This document shows, one piece after another, positions 25,077 through 33,417 of a stretch of 64,000 nucleotides of DNA. The DNA is taken from positions 620,001 to 684,000 of the forward strand of contig NZ_CP058334.1 of NCBI RefSeq assembly GCF_013391085.1. The letters are read 5' to 3'. The notes under the pieces are model-generated. The model was not told the DNA's origin and ran no database searches. It worked only from the letters and a program-made list of their open reading frames with translations. Source of the stretch: Natronomonas halophila. Its GTDB lineage: Archaea > Halobacteriota > Halobacteria > Halobacteriales > Haloarculaceae. The translations under genes were made by a program, and so were the position numbers. Numbering within the stretch: position 1 is the first letter of the stretch; each line of letters begins with the position of its first letter.

Positions 25077-26540
25077 CTATAATTCGCCTCCAAGCACCTT
25101 CGCCGCCGTGAGTATCGGGTCCCACGTCGTGTTGAACGGCGGCGCATAGGCGAGGTCGTAGTTCGCCAGTTCCGCGACGGTAACGCCCTCGGTGACGGCG
25201 CCGACGACGGCGTGGCTCCGGTGGACCGCCCCCTCGCCGTACTCGGAGACGAGGCTGGCACCGAGGACACGCTCGGTGTCGCGGTCGGCCGTCAGCGTCA
25301 CTTTCACGGTGCCGCCCTCGGGGTAATAGCCCGCGCGGGATTTGGCGTCGATGGTCTCCGTGACGGGGTCGAAGCCCGCTTCCATGGCTTCGTCATGGTC
25401 CAAAATCCCGGTACGAGCCGCCTCGACGTCGAAGGCCTTGACCGCCGCTGTGCCCGCGATACCGCCACCCTCTGTCGGGGTGCCGGAGACGGTCTGGCCG
25501 ACCGCGCGTCCGTGCCGATTCGCGGTCAGCGCCAGCGGGACGTAGGCCGGGTCGCCGGTGACGACGTGTTCGGCCTCCGCGCAGTCGCCGGCCGCGTAGA
25601 CGTCCGGCAGGTTCGTCTCCCGGTATTCGTCGGTAGCGATGGCGCCGGTCGGACCGAGTTCGACGCCCGCCTCATCCGCGAGGTCGGTTCGCGGCCGGAC
25701 GCCCGTTCCGAGCAGGGCCATCTCAACCTCGATGCGTTCGCCATCGGCCGTGACGATGGCCTCGATTTCCTCGTCGCCGTCTCGCGGCTCGTCGCCGCTC
25801 GATTCTTCCGCGGCGCGTTGCGCCGCGCCCTCGAAGGCCTCGACCTCAGAATTCAGATACACTGCAACGTCCTTCGATTCGATGTGTTCGCGGACGGCCT
25901 CGCTGGTGGCCTCGCTGAACCCCTTGAGGATTCGGTCGCCGCGCTGGAAGAGATGAACCTCGAAGTCGTTTTCGGCCAGCGCCTCGGCCATCTCGACGCC
26001 GATGTAGCCGCCGCCGACGAGGCCGACCGCGCCCTCACAGGATTCGAGGAAATGGCAGGCCGGCCCCCGGTCCGGCTGTTCGAGCGGGCCGTCCTCCCGC
26101 GAACGGGCGACGAACTCCCGCAGTTCCTTGCCTTCGGTCATCGACCCGAGCGTGTAGACGCCCTCGCGGTCGCGGCCGTCGATGGACGGAACGACCGCTT
26201 CCGCACCCGTGGCGATGAGGAGGTCGTCGTATTCGACGGTCACCTCGCCGTCGTCGTGTTCGGCTGTGACGGTACGCTTCTCGGGGTCGATAGCGACGAC
26301 TTCGTGGCCCGTCCGCAGGTCGATATCCCGCTCCTCGCGGAACTCCTCGGGCGTCACCGAGACGAGTTCCTCCAGCGTCTGGATTTCGCCCTTGATGTAG
26401 TACGGCAGGCCACAGGCGCCGTAGGAGACCCACTCGCCCTTCTCGAAGACGACGACGTCGAGGTCCGGGTCGTCGCGTTTGGCCTTGCTCGCGGCGCTCA
26501 TCCCTGCGGCGTCCCCGCCGATGACGACGAACGTGCTCAT
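25077..26540 (-). CDS. CoA-disulfide reductase/NADH oxidase family flavoprotein
   Basis: 487 aa. N-terminal FAD-binding GGDAAGMSAASKA, redox Cys43 in SYGACGLPYY (the single active cysteine of CoA-disulfide reductases), second Rossmann VGLVGGGYIGVEMAE, FAD motif DVYAAGDCAEA and the C-terminal dimerisation domain with YAPPFNTTWDP. It reduces CoA disulfide or a related low-molecular-weight disulfide with NAD(P)H. An acidic insert near residues 240-262 (SSGDEPRDGDEE) is halophile-typical. TTTATTCG about 28 bases upstream gives a leaderless start at 26540. Confidence 0.88.
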   Translation of the reverse strand: MSTFVVIGGDAAGMSAASKAKRDDPDLDVVVFEKGEWVSYGACGLPYYIKGEIQTLEELVSVTPEEFREERDIDLRTGHEVVAIDPEKRTVTAEHDDGEVTVEYDDLLIATGAEAVVPSIDGRDREGVYTLGSMTEGKELREFVARSREDGPLEQPDRGPACHFLESCEGAVGLVGGGYIGVEMAEALAENDFEVHLFQRGDRILKGFSEATSEAVREHIESKDVAVYLNSEVEAFEGAAQRAAEESSGDEPRDGDEEIEAIVTADGERIEVEMALLGTGVRPRTDLADEAGVELGPTGAIATDEYRETNLPDVYAAGDCAEAEHVVTGDPAYVPLALTANRHGRAVGQTVSGTPTEGGGIAGTAAVKAFDVEAARTGILDHDEAMEAGFDPVTETIDAKSRAGYYPEGGTVKVTLTADRDTERVLGASLVSEYGEGAVHRSHAVVGAVTEGVTVAELANYDLAYAPPFNTTWDPILTAAKVLGGEL

Positions 26541-26609
26541 ACTGACCGTTCACAGCGACGGCGAATAAAGGCCGGTCGCTCGTGTGCTTGGAAGAGGCGG
26601 TCGCGGACG

Positions 26610-27032
26610 TCAGGTCTGGTCCATCGGCTCGGTGTACCACCACGCCCACGCGATGAGGACGACCTGCATCGGGAGGCGGCCCCACCGCGCCAGCGGCGAA
26701 GGGTCGCGAATCGGCGCCGACGCGCCCTCGATGACCACGCCGCTCGTCGCCATGTAGACGTTCGCCGGGAAAACGGCGACGAGCAGAGCAATCAACCCCC
26801 ACGCCGCGTAGGGTCGCGTTCGCGGATGGAACATCCCCAGCCCGAGGGCAACCTCCGCGACGCCGGAGAGATACACCAGCGCCATCGGCGCCGGCAGATA
26901 CGGCGGGATAATCTGGACGTACGACTCCGGCGCGACGAAGTGCATGATGCCGGCGATGACGTAGATGCCACCCATCAGGTAGCCGAGCGGCCGCTTGAGG
27001 CGAGTCAACAACTCCGAGAGGCCGGCGTCCAT
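26610..27032 (-). CDS. Short DoxX-like membrane protein
   Basis: 140 aa with four hydrophobic helices. The motif LGYLMGGIYVIAGIMHFVAPE and the following IIPPYLPAPMALVYLSGVAEV are characteristic of the short DoxX/MauE-type subfamily. The usual roles are redox-linked membrane subunits; no specific activity can be assigned. It lies 69 bases upstream of the CoA-disulfide reductase gene in the same direction, with a TATA box in between, so co-regulation rather than an operon is likely. No close sequence resemblance to the 5041 DoxX beyond family level. Confidence 0.75.
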   Translation of the reverse strand: MDAGLSELLTRLKRPLGYLMGGIYVIAGIMHFVAPESYVQIIPPYLPAPMALVYLSGVAEVALGLGMFHPRTRPYAAWGLIALLVAVFPANVYMATSGVVIEGASAPIRDPSPLARWGRLPMQVVLIAWAWWYTEPMDQT

Positions 27033-27188
27033 AGGTACGACTCCGGCCGCGAGGGGTTATTCCTTGGTGCTGGCGCATGTTTCCCCGGCTTCGGCCCGGC
27101 GGTCGCCCCGGCCTCGATGCGGCCAGCGGTTACCGATTGTATCGCCGATGCCGGTACTAACTTACCACTGTAAATCGATGGGTGTTGT

Positions 27189-27980
27189 ATGCCAACCTCA
27201 CAGTTCAGCGTCGAGGGACGCAACGCTATCGTCACCGGCGCATCGCAGGGCATCGGAAAGACCATCGCCGAACGACTCGCCGCCGACGGCGCGAACGTCG
27301 CCATCTGTTCGCGCGCACAGGAACGGGTCGACCCCGTCGCCGAGGGGATTCGCGACGAGGGCGGCACCGCACTCGCCGTCGAGTGTGACGTCCGGGATTC
27401 CGAATCGGTTCAGGCGTTCGTCGACGAAACCGTCGAGGAGTTCGGCGGCGTCGACCTGCTGGTCAACAACGCCGGCGGCGAGTTCGTCGCTCCCTTCGAG
27501 GACATCTCCGAGAACGGCTGGAAATCCATCGTCGACCTCAACCTCCACGGCACCCGCCACGGCATCCAGGCCGTCGGCGAATACATGCGCGAAAACGACG
27601 GTGGCTGTATCATCAACATGTCCAGCGTCAACGGCCAGCACGCCGCGCCCCACGAGAGCCACTACAGCGCCTCGAAAGCCGCCATCATCCGCCTGACCGA
27701 GACGCTGGCGACCGAATGGGCCAAATACGGCATCCGCGTCAACTGCGTCGCCCCCGGCCTCATCCAGACGCCCGGCGTCGCCGAGACGCTCGGCATCGAC
27801 GAGGACCAGATGCCCGACCGCGAGGAAGTCGACCGCCGCATCGGCCACACCGAGGACATCGCCGACGTCGTCCAGTTCCTCGCCAGTGACGCCGCCGCGT
27901 TCATGAACGGTGAAACAGTCACTGTAAAGGGCGTGCCGCGGGCTGGCAACAGTTTCGACGTCGACCTCGGTCTCGAATAA
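27189..27980 (+). CDS. SDR family oxidoreductase (FabG-like)
   Basis: 263 aa classical short-chain dehydrogenase. TGASQGIGK (NAD(P)-binding), NNAGG, Ser in NMSSVNG, and the catalytic Tyr-x3-Lys in HYSASKAA are all present. C-terminal residues after VTVKGVPR are family-typical. Likely reduces a beta-oxoacyl or other ketone substrate; assignment beyond family is not possible. ATG 27189 lies about 30 bases after a CTTACCACTG-type AT-rich element. Convergent with the repeat protein gene across a T-rich terminator. Confidence 0.88.
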   Translation: MPTSQFSVEGRNAIVTGASQGIGKTIAERLAADGANVAICSRAQERVDPVAEGIRDEGGTALAVECDVRDSESVQAFVDETVEEFGGVDLLVNNAGGEFVAPFEDISENGWKSIVDLNLHGTRHGIQAVGEYMRENDGGCIINMSSVNGQHAAPHESHYSASKAAIIRLTETLATEWAKYGIRVNCVAPGLIQTPGVAETLGIDEDQMPDREEVDRRIGHTEDIADVVQFLASDAAAFMNGETVTVKGVPRAGNSFDVDLGLE

Positions 27981-27989
27981 CAACGAAGA

Positions 27990-28003
27990 AATCGCTTTTT
28001 TCG
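27990..28003. terminator. T-rich terminator between convergent genes
   Basis: ATCGCTTTTTTCG about 10 bases after the SDR stop; an oligo-T archaeal terminator. Confidence 0.45.
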
Positions 28004-28016
28004 ACGCCCGGACGCG

Positions 28017-29183
28017 TTACCCGAATATCGGGTCGGTGATCGGGTCGAGCACGCTGCCGTTCTCCGGCGTCGCCGTCGGCGTCGCCGTGGGTTCAGGCGT
28101 CGGTGTCGCCGTCGGTGTTGGTGTCGCTGTCGGCGTCGGTGTTGGCGTCGCTGTCGGCGTTGGCGTTGGTGTCGCCGTCGGCGTCGGTTCGGGTGTCGGT
28201 TCCGGCGTCGGTTCCGGCGTCGGCGTCTCGGTTGCGGTCGCGACCGGCTCTTCGCCCCCGGTGTCGGCCGGCGGGCTACCGAATCCGGCGGCCGGTCCGA
28301 GCGCGGCGATGGACCCGGTCAGCGTCAGGCCGACGGCGACGAGGCTGGCCGCAAAGAGCGCGAACGCGGCCGCTTTGATGGGCGGCGTGTCGGTGATGCT
28401 GCCGCCCGGCGGAGTCGGATAGCTCGGTTCCTCGATGGTGGCCGAGCCGCCCGCGGCCGACTCCGGTTCGGGTTCGATCGGCTCGATGATTTCCGCGGTG
28501 CCGTCGCCCTCGCTGAGCCACTCGCCGAACTCGAAGCCGCCCGGGTACGTATCTGCCTGCTGTGGCCCGCTGAAGAAGGGCAGCAGACCGAGCAGTCGCG
28601 CCCGGGTCGAGACGTCCGGTTTGGGCGTCGCGCCGACGACCCGGGGCGTTTCCGGCGGCTTCGTTGGTCCGATTTCGCCGTCGTCGGCCATCCAGCGGCG
28701 GAAGTCGAAGCCCGAGTAGGTCGGACCGAGGTCGGCCTCGGGTTCGGGTTCGGCCGTTTCGGTGTCGACGGCCTCGGCCTCGGTGGCGTCGAGCCAGCCA
28801 CCGAAATCGAAGCCCTCGAAGTCAGTTGGTTCGACCGTCTCGACCGGTTCCTCGGTATCGACGGCGTGTTCTGCGGGTTCGTCGGGGGTCGGCGAGGTGT
28901 AGCTCCCGAGCCACTCGGTGAAATCGAAGCCACCGAAACTCACCGATTCGGCCGCCGACGTGTCGGACTCCGACGAGCCCCCACCCCAGAGGTTCGATAG
29001 CGACCCACCGAGCCATTCCCGGAAGTCGGAGCCGGCGCCCCGGCTAGTCCCGGCCCCGTCGGTACGGGTCGGCGGACGCTCGTCGTCGTCCCTGCCACCG
29101 CCGTCGGCCATCCCGAACTGGAACCCGCCGACCGCTTCGGGTCGTTCGCGTTCGTCATCCGGTGTTGTATCTCGTTCTGTCAT
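28017..29183 (-). CDS. Membrane protein with six GFDFxxWL-type repeats
   Basis: 388 aa. The N-terminal 230 residues are acidic and disordered with six short repeats centred on Phe-x-x-Trp: GGFQFGMAD (19-27), SDFREWLGG (52-60), GGFDFTEWLG (84-93), GFDFGGWLD (124-132), GFDFRRWMA (158-166), GGFEFGEWLS (215-224). A single membrane helix spans about 271-297, and the tail (312-388) is a Pro-Thr repeat stalk. Topology is most likely repeats inside, stalk outside, with no signal peptide. Repeated linear motifs on a flexible tether suggest a multivalent docking site for a folded partner. I recognise no family. TATA at about 29226-29236. Confidence 0.75.
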   Translation of the reverse strand: MTERDTTPDDERERPEAVGGFQFGMADGGGRDDDERPPTRTDGAGTSRGAGSDFREWLGGSLSNLWGGGSSESDTSAAESVSFGGFDFTEWLGSYTSPTPDEPAEHAVDTEEPVETVEPTDFEGFDFGGWLDATEAEAVDTETAEPEPEADLGPTYSGFDFRRWMADDGEIGPTKPPETPRVVGATPKPDVSTRARLLGLLPFFSGPQQADTYPGGFEFGEWLSEGDGTAEIIEPIEPEPESAAGGSATIEEPSYPTPPGGSITDTPPIKAAAFALFAASLVAVGLTLTGSIAALGPAAGFGSPPADTGGEEPVATATETPTPEPTPEPTPEPTPTATPTPTPTATPTPTPTATPTPTATPTPEPTATPTATPENGSVLDPITDPIFG

Positions 29184-29385
29184 CTATACGTAACGCGTTT
29201 CCTTACTGGGGTGATTCGGGATAACACGTATAAATTCTCTGCTCAGTATGGCCGGCCCTTAATACACCGGTCTTGCCCGTGGTATACAGTATCGTGATAC
29301 TTAATGTCACTCATTAACATAATAAATCAGACAGGAAATCGGAGCGGGCGGCCGAGCGATGAAACCACCAGAACGGCCACGTCGG
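29184..29385. promoter_or_regulatory. AT-rich intergenic region with inverted repeats
   Basis: Contains a minus-strand TATA (AATTTATACG, about 29226-29236) for the repeat-protein gene, plus TTAATG (29301-29306)/CATTAA (29312-29317) and GTATC-GT-GATAC (29289-29300). These could be regulator sites or the 3' end of the upstream gene. Confidence 0.35.
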
Positions 29386-30015
29386 TCAGGCTTCGACCCA
29401 GTCGTCGGTCTCCGTATCGTACCGGCAGACGTCCGAAAAGAGGCTCTCTATCGTCGCCAGCGTCTGGTCGTCGTGTGCGTTCGGGTCGATGTGATAGTGG
29501 GCCACGCCGTCGACAGCCTCGATGCGTTTGGTCGTCACGTGGAGATACTGGAACACCCGTTCGGTGTCGACGTACTGCAGCAACGTCGTGAGCGAATCGA
29601 AGCAGACGTGCGTGCGAGCGTCGTCGTCCTCCCAGGCGGACAGGCAGTTGTTCATTTTGATACCGATACCGGTCAGGTCGCTCGGTTCGGAGACCGTCGT
29701 CGTCGAGATGACCGTTTCGCCGGACTGGCGGGTCGTCGAACCGCCGCCGGAAGCGGCCACACTGCGGGTGTTATCGGCCGTAATTATGGCGACTTTCCCG
29801 GGGAGGCCCCCGTGTCGACGCCACATATCGAGCCGACTGTCCGGGTTTCCCGACAGCGATACGAAAAGCAGATTCCGCTCCGCGTCCGTCTCCGCCTTGA
29901 TATGCGGACAGATAGACATCCCACCCTCCGATAACGACGGCGCCTCCAGAAGCACGTTCGCGGGCGGGTCCACCGCCAACGCGGGGTCGTCACAACGACT
30001 ACGCATAGTGCTCAT
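29386..30015 (-). CDS. DUF7504-like signalling protein (degenerate RecA/KaiC-type)
   Basis: 209 aa soluble protein. NVLLEAPSLSEGG near residue 20, NLLFVSLSGNPDSRLDMW, VAIITADNTRS and a C-terminal THVCFDSLTTLLQYVD give the order of core strands of a RecA-like ATPase fold. The Walker A is replaced by a non-canonical loop, so ATP binding is doubtful. Haloarchaea carry many such proteins in signalling contexts; the DUF number is from memory. Start: the ATG at 30015 is used, with 30006 possible. It is separated from the AI-2E transporter gene by about 66 bases with its own AT-rich promoter. Confidence 0.6.
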   Translation of the reverse strand: MSTMRSRCDDPALAVDPPANVLLEAPSLSEGGMSICPHIKAETDAERNLLFVSLSGNPDSRLDMWRRHGGLPGKVAIITADNTRSVAASGGGSTTRQSGETVISTTTVSEPSDLTGIGIKMNNCLSAWEDDDARTHVCFDSLTTLLQYVDTERVFQYLHVTTKRIEAVDGVAHYHIDPNAHDDQTLATIESLFSDVCRYDTETDDWVEA

Positions 30016-30081
30016 TCGATACTATGTCTTCGCCCTACAGCACATAAACGGTTCCGTCCGTTATCAGGACGGGAAAACGCC

Positions 30082-31185
30082 CTAGAACTCGTCGAGTCGA
30101 CGCTGGTCCGCCGGGAGTCCGTCCTCCGAGTCGACGTCCGCGCCGAGCATCCGCGGCAACGCCACGTCCGCGAACGTCAGCGCCAACACGAGGATTATCG
30201 GTGCCAAAAAGAGCCCGTAGAACCCGAAAATAATGGGCCCGAAGATGTAGGCCAAAAGCAGCAGACCGACGTGGGTCCGGTTGCCGCTGAGGAACGGCCG
30301 CAACAGCAGGTCCGGAATCGTATCGACGATGATGACGGCGACGACGAGGAATCCCCCGATGTAGACCAGCATCGACAGTTCGTTGTTCAGCACGATGGGG
30401 GCGCCGGCCGCGGCCGCCAGCGGCACGTAGATGATTTTCATCCCGACGACGGGAATCAGGCTCGCGATACCGGTCAACACCCCTGCGAGCACCGGATACG
30501 GAACGTGGGCTATCGACGGCACCACCGCGTTATATCCGAGATAGGAGACGACGGCGATGATCGAGATCGCGATGACGTTCAGCAGGTTCCCGTAGAGGAC
30601 GGCCTCCAGTTCATCGTCGGCCGCCTCGAAGAAGTCACGCGCCGTCGCCCCGTCCTCGAACTGGAGGAGCCACTCCCGAATCTTCCAGCCCTCGATGAGC
30701 AGGTAGTAGGTGACGACGAAGATGATAAACAGGTTCAGCACGAACGACGACAGAATCTCGGTGATGAACCCCGCCTGGTCGAGCGCGAACTGGATGAAGG
30801 GGTCCATCTGCCCGCTCTGATAGGCGTGTATCAGGCCGTCTATCGTCAACTCCGGAAGCCCCTCGGTGTTCTGGAACCACGGCGTGTCCTCGACGGTCGA
30901 CAGGACGAACGGGTTCTCCTGAACGAACCGCCGGACCTCCAGTACCATCAACACGAGCGTATAACTGAGCAGGAACAGCAACGGAACCCCGAGCAACGAC
31001 AGCGTCAACACTGCGCGGGTTCGGGCCGGGATGCGAAGCCGTTCGAGGTATTTGTAGAACCGCCGGGTCGAATAATAAAGGAACACGGCGACGGTAAACG
31101 CCGCGATGAACCGATAGATAACGTAGGCGGTGGCCGCGCCGACGGCGATACCGAACGCCGTCACCACCGCTTTGTTCTCGTCCAT
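30082..31185 (-). CDS. AI-2E family transporter
   Basis: 367 aa with seven to eight membrane helices in the PF01594 arrangement: a short N-terminal pair, a periplasmic-type loop containing the amphipathic WFQNTEGLPELTIDGL segment, then the core GVLTGIASLIPVVGMKIIYVP and the conserved C-terminal GPIIFGFYGLFLAPIIL. Members move small solutes or peptides (AI-2, sodium/proton in some); substrate undetermined. C-terminal tail is acidic and cytoplasmic. Start ATG at 31185; next gene on this strand ends 58 bases upstream. Confidence 0.9.
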   Translation of the reverse strand: MDENKAVVTAFGIAVGAATAYVIYRFIAAFTVAVFLYYSTRRFYKYLERLRIPARTRAVLTLSLLGVPLLFLLSYTLVLMVLEVRRFVQENPFVLSTVEDTPWFQNTEGLPELTIDGLIHAYQSGQMDPFIQFALDQAGFITEILSSFVLNLFIIFVVTYYLLIEGWKIREWLLQFEDGATARDFFEAADDELEAVLYGNLLNVIAISIIAVVSYLGYNAVVPSIAHVPYPVLAGVLTGIASLIPVVGMKIIYVPLAAAAGAPIVLNNELSMLVYIGGFLVVAVIIVDTIPDLLLRPFLSGNRTHVGLLLLAYIFGPIIFGFYGLFLAPIILVLALTFADVALPRMLGADVDSEDGLPADQRRLDEF

Positions 31186-31242
31186 ATGACACCTGTCAGA
31201 CGGACCCTCAATAAATTCAAGGGTACGTCGGAACGATGAAAC

Positions 31243-31539
31243 CTACTCTCCGGCGGCCTCGATGTGGCTCCGTGCCTCCGCGCGCGTCATTCCGCGAACG
31301 CCACAGGAACACGACAGCAGTTCCGGGTCCGAAAGCTCCTCGACCTGTTCGGTCCCGGTTCGTTCGAGTTCCGCCGTCTCCTCGTCGTACGCGAAGGTCA
31401 TACGGTAGTTCACCTGCGTGACGCCCTCGATGCGGTGGTCCGCCTCGGGGTCGGGGGTCTCGATGGCCTCGGCGTGTTCGGCCTGCATCTCCGATTTCCA
31501 CTCCTGTAGGGCGTCGTTGATATCAGCGTCGTCGGACAT
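31243..31539 (-). CDS. Small acidic protein with CSC motif
   Basis: 98 aa from the ATG at 31539. Acidic N-terminal helix (SDDADINDALQEWKSEM), a central strand pair, then LLSCSCGVRGMTRAEARSHI at residues about 72-92: two cysteines separated by one residue before a basic helix. This C-x-C could coordinate a metal or be redox active. No family recognised. A 183-aa in-frame extension exists, but its N-terminus is not haloarchaeal in composition, so the internal ATG is used. Confidence 0.6.
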   Translation of the reverse strand: MSDDADINDALQEWKSEMQAEHAEAIETPDPEADHRIEGVTQVNYRMTFAYDEETAELERTGTEQVEELSDPELLSCSCGVRGMTRAEARSHIEAAGE

Positions 31540-31935
31540 ACGCGTGGGGACGGAACGGCCCTCAAAAAGGCCGTCGACGACCGTGGCTTGAGACGAGCGT
31601 CGACACGTGTTATCGGCAACGACCACCACGGCGTTTGGCTGTTCGGCCATCAGTGGGGCATATACGCGGAGTAAGCCGTCACTTGTGGGAGAACATACGA
31701 AGCCTACCGAACAGTAATTATTCACAACCGATATTTCTGGAGTGGTCCTCACCCGCCAGACGATCGCGATTGCGCCTGCTAACCGAAATCGCACGTCGAG
31801 TGGACGCGAAACGCGAACCCGGACCGTCCCCCGAAGAGCTGACGGGTCTGCCGAGGCGCTCCGGAACCCCCATCACACCCTACCATCGCGTTGGCGCTGC
31901 ATAACAAAGGAACCCTTCTTCCTAGGTACTCGATA
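31540..31935. other. 396-base intergenic region
   Basis: No convincing gene. It contains an AT-rich patch near 31705-31735 (CAGTAATTATTCACAA; GATATTTC) and, on the plus strand at 31745-31860, an ORF-like stretch with an amphipathic, Arg-rich translation that may be a decayed gene or chance. GCATAACAA at about 31900-31908 serves as TATA for the Tat-exported protein. The last 60 bases show no other signal. Confidence 0.35.
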
Positions 31936-32607
31936 ATGACAGGTGACGACCCCGGGCCCGACGACGGCAATGGGAACGTTTCGCGACGAGGCATCCTCGG
32001 CCTTCTTAGTGCGGGTGCCGCACTCGGCGTGGGCAGTGTGTACGGCCTGACACAGACGACGGGCACCGCCGAGGCCTCGTCCCACGTCGACTTTGAGGGT
32101 GGGACGATAACGCTCGAAGAAGACGAAGAACTCGACAGTATCACTCTCGAAGGTACCGCGAGCGCCGAATACGATATCAGCGGTATCGACGACCAAGCAG
32201 CGAGCGCCGTGATGTACGTAAACGCCGGGACTGCGGAGGGGTTAGCTGGTGTGAACGGGGATGAAAGCTTCTCGTACGATACCGTAGACCCCATGAGTGA
32301 CGCCTTCTCCGAGGACGTCTCCATCTCGATACCGCTGACTGACGAGGTAGCGGACCCGGCACCCGGCGAGGAACTGACGACCGAGTTCTTCGTGACAGTC
32401 GGGTTCAGCGTGGATAACCAGAACGACCAGGAGGTCATCGAGGCCGGCCTTTCGAGTACGTACGCGAACCTCACCGTACGGCGCCGCGAAGCACAAACGT
32501 CGGATGGCGGAGGCACCGAGAGCGGCGAAGCTGCGAACCAAGAGAGCAACACCATAGAGGCTTCGACCTCCGGTTCGTTTCACTTCGTGGAAGCAGACGA
32601 CGGGTAG
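31936..32607 (+). CDS. Tat-exported Asp/Glu-rich secreted protein
   Basis: 223 aa. A twin-arginine signal (NVSRRGILGLLSAGAAL, residues about 14-31) indicates folded export by the Tat system, the main export route in haloarchaea. The mature part is acidic with strand-forming segments (GTITLEEDEELDSITLEG; PVTDEVADP-type) and a C-terminal low-complexity linker (GGGTESGEAANQES). No lipobox cysteine follows the signal, so it is probably released or loosely bound. The start at 31936 is chosen by the signal and a TATA about 30 bases upstream. Family unknown. Confidence 0.75.
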   Translation: MTGDDPGPDDGNGNVSRRGILGLLSAGAALGVGSVYGLTQTTGTAEASSHVDFEGGTITLEEDEELDSITLEGTASAEYDISGIDDQAASAVMYVNAGTAEGLAGVNGDESFSYDTVDPMSDAFSEDVSISIPLTDEVADPAPGEELTTEFFVTVGFSVDNQNDQEVIEAGLSSTYANLTVRRREAQTSDGGGTESGEAANQESNTIEASTSGSFHFVEADDG

Positions 32608-32735
32608 CTACCCCTCCGTCGCCATATCGCGATTCCACACAGTAACGCCGGGGATGTCACCGAATGGTTCGGGAGGTAAACGCCGACGCGAGGGCTACTG
32701 GCGATCGTCTCCTTTCCGTGAACGAAGTAAGCGGA

Positions 32736-32843
32736 TGGGCCGGGGCGCCGCTTCGATTCTCCGTCGCGGAAGTTCGTACCGCTCGCTGTCGCTCGCGGTA
32801 CTCACCGAATAGTGCGACGGAGAAATTTCAGTGGGCCGGGGCG
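32736..32843. repeat. Duplicated tRNA 3' end with inverted-repeat insert
   Basis: TGGGCCGGGGCG occurs at 32736-32747 and again at 32832-32843, the latter being the 3' end of tRNA-Val (including the discriminator). The 84 bases between contain an 11-bp inverted repeat TTCTCCGTCGC (32757-32767)/GCGACGGAGAA (32814-32824) enclosing a TACCGC/GCGGTA hairpin (32777-32782/32795-32800). A duplicated tRNA terminus is the usual scar of integrase-mediated insertion. Confidence 0.45.
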
Positions 32844-32906
32844 GATTTGAACCGCCGGCTTCCTCCGTGTGAAGGAGGTGTCATAACCGACCTAGACCAC
32901 CGGCCC
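32832..32906 (-). tRNA. tRNA-Val (anticodon CAC)
   Basis: On the minus strand the acceptor GGGCCGG (5') pairs with CCGGCCC (3') plus A as discriminator. The anticodon arm is CCTCC-TTCACAC-GGAGG with anticodon CAC (decodes GUG), and the T arm is CGGCG-GTTCAAATC-CGCCG. CCA is not encoded. No intron is visible. It decodes the common Val codon of this GC-rich genome. Confidence 0.9.
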
Positions 32907-32956
32907 GCGCGTCAAAATATCGGGCGGCCGGACTTAACCCTTTTCAACCGACGTAG

Positions 32957-33226
32957 TTACTGTTCGGCGCGCTGGCCGCGGTAGTTGTCGAGTTTTTCGC
33001 GGGCGTCCCGGATTGCCTCGCGAGTCTCGCCTTCGGCCTTCTCCTGCAGCTCCGTGAGTTCCTGCTTGACCTCTTCGAATCGCCCGGGTTCGGGCTCTTC
33101 TTCCTCGCGGTCCATGAGGTTCCGAGCCTTCTCGCGGACCGGTTCGAGTTCTTCCGCGACACCTGCTTTCGCGGTGGTTCCGGCACGCTTCAGGTAGTAT
33201 CGGGCGTCTTCGAAGTGTTTGTTCAT
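32957..33226 (-). CDS. Conserved-type helical haloarchaeal protein
   Basis: 89 aa, entirely predicted helical: MNKHFEDARYYLKRAGTTAK, then a charged coiled coil rich in Glu/Arg (EEEEPEPGRFEEVKQ; AREKLDNYR). The amphipathic ARYYLKRAGxTAKAG pattern suggests a helical-bundle or membrane-associated protein. Only genomic conservation would tell more. The start at 33226 is chosen by a TATA-like TTTTAG about 30 bases upstream; the longer frame overlaps nothing but is non-acidic. No known family assigned. Confidence 0.65.
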   Translation of the reverse strand: MNKHFEDARYYLKRAGTTAKAGVAEELEPVREKARNLMDREEEEPEPGRFEEVKQELTELQEKAEGETREAIRDAREKLDNYRGQRAEQ

Positions 33227-33417
33227 GATACGCCTTAATATAGGGCGAGCGAGGCTAAAACCATTGTGGCATCCGCGGTATCCCATCCCACACGCCCCAG
33301 CAGGCATGGCCGCCGGATACCGGGGCGTCGGGCCATCGAGCGAGTGACGGCACGCACGGCCATGATATATAAGCGCGGGGCGTCAGGGTTATGGCCGTTC
33401 GTCTGCTACAGTATCGC

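Noticed and set aside
3189..25100. Short similarity between 3189-3215 and the end of the flavoprotein gene at 25070-25100 (ATGCCTATA...TTCGC, CAAGCAC)
   Set aside because: Only about 20 bases with one gap and mismatches between; no matching partner element and core genes lie in between, so an att pair is not supported.
28080..28260. Tandem repeats of GTCGGTGTC type in the 28 kb gene
   Set aside because: These encode the Pro-Thr stalk of a normal gene and are not an independent satellite.
30271..31239. 322-codon ORF opposite the AI-2E transporter gene
   Set aside because: Asp/Arg/Gln-rich antisense shadow; the transporter on the other strand has a full family pattern.
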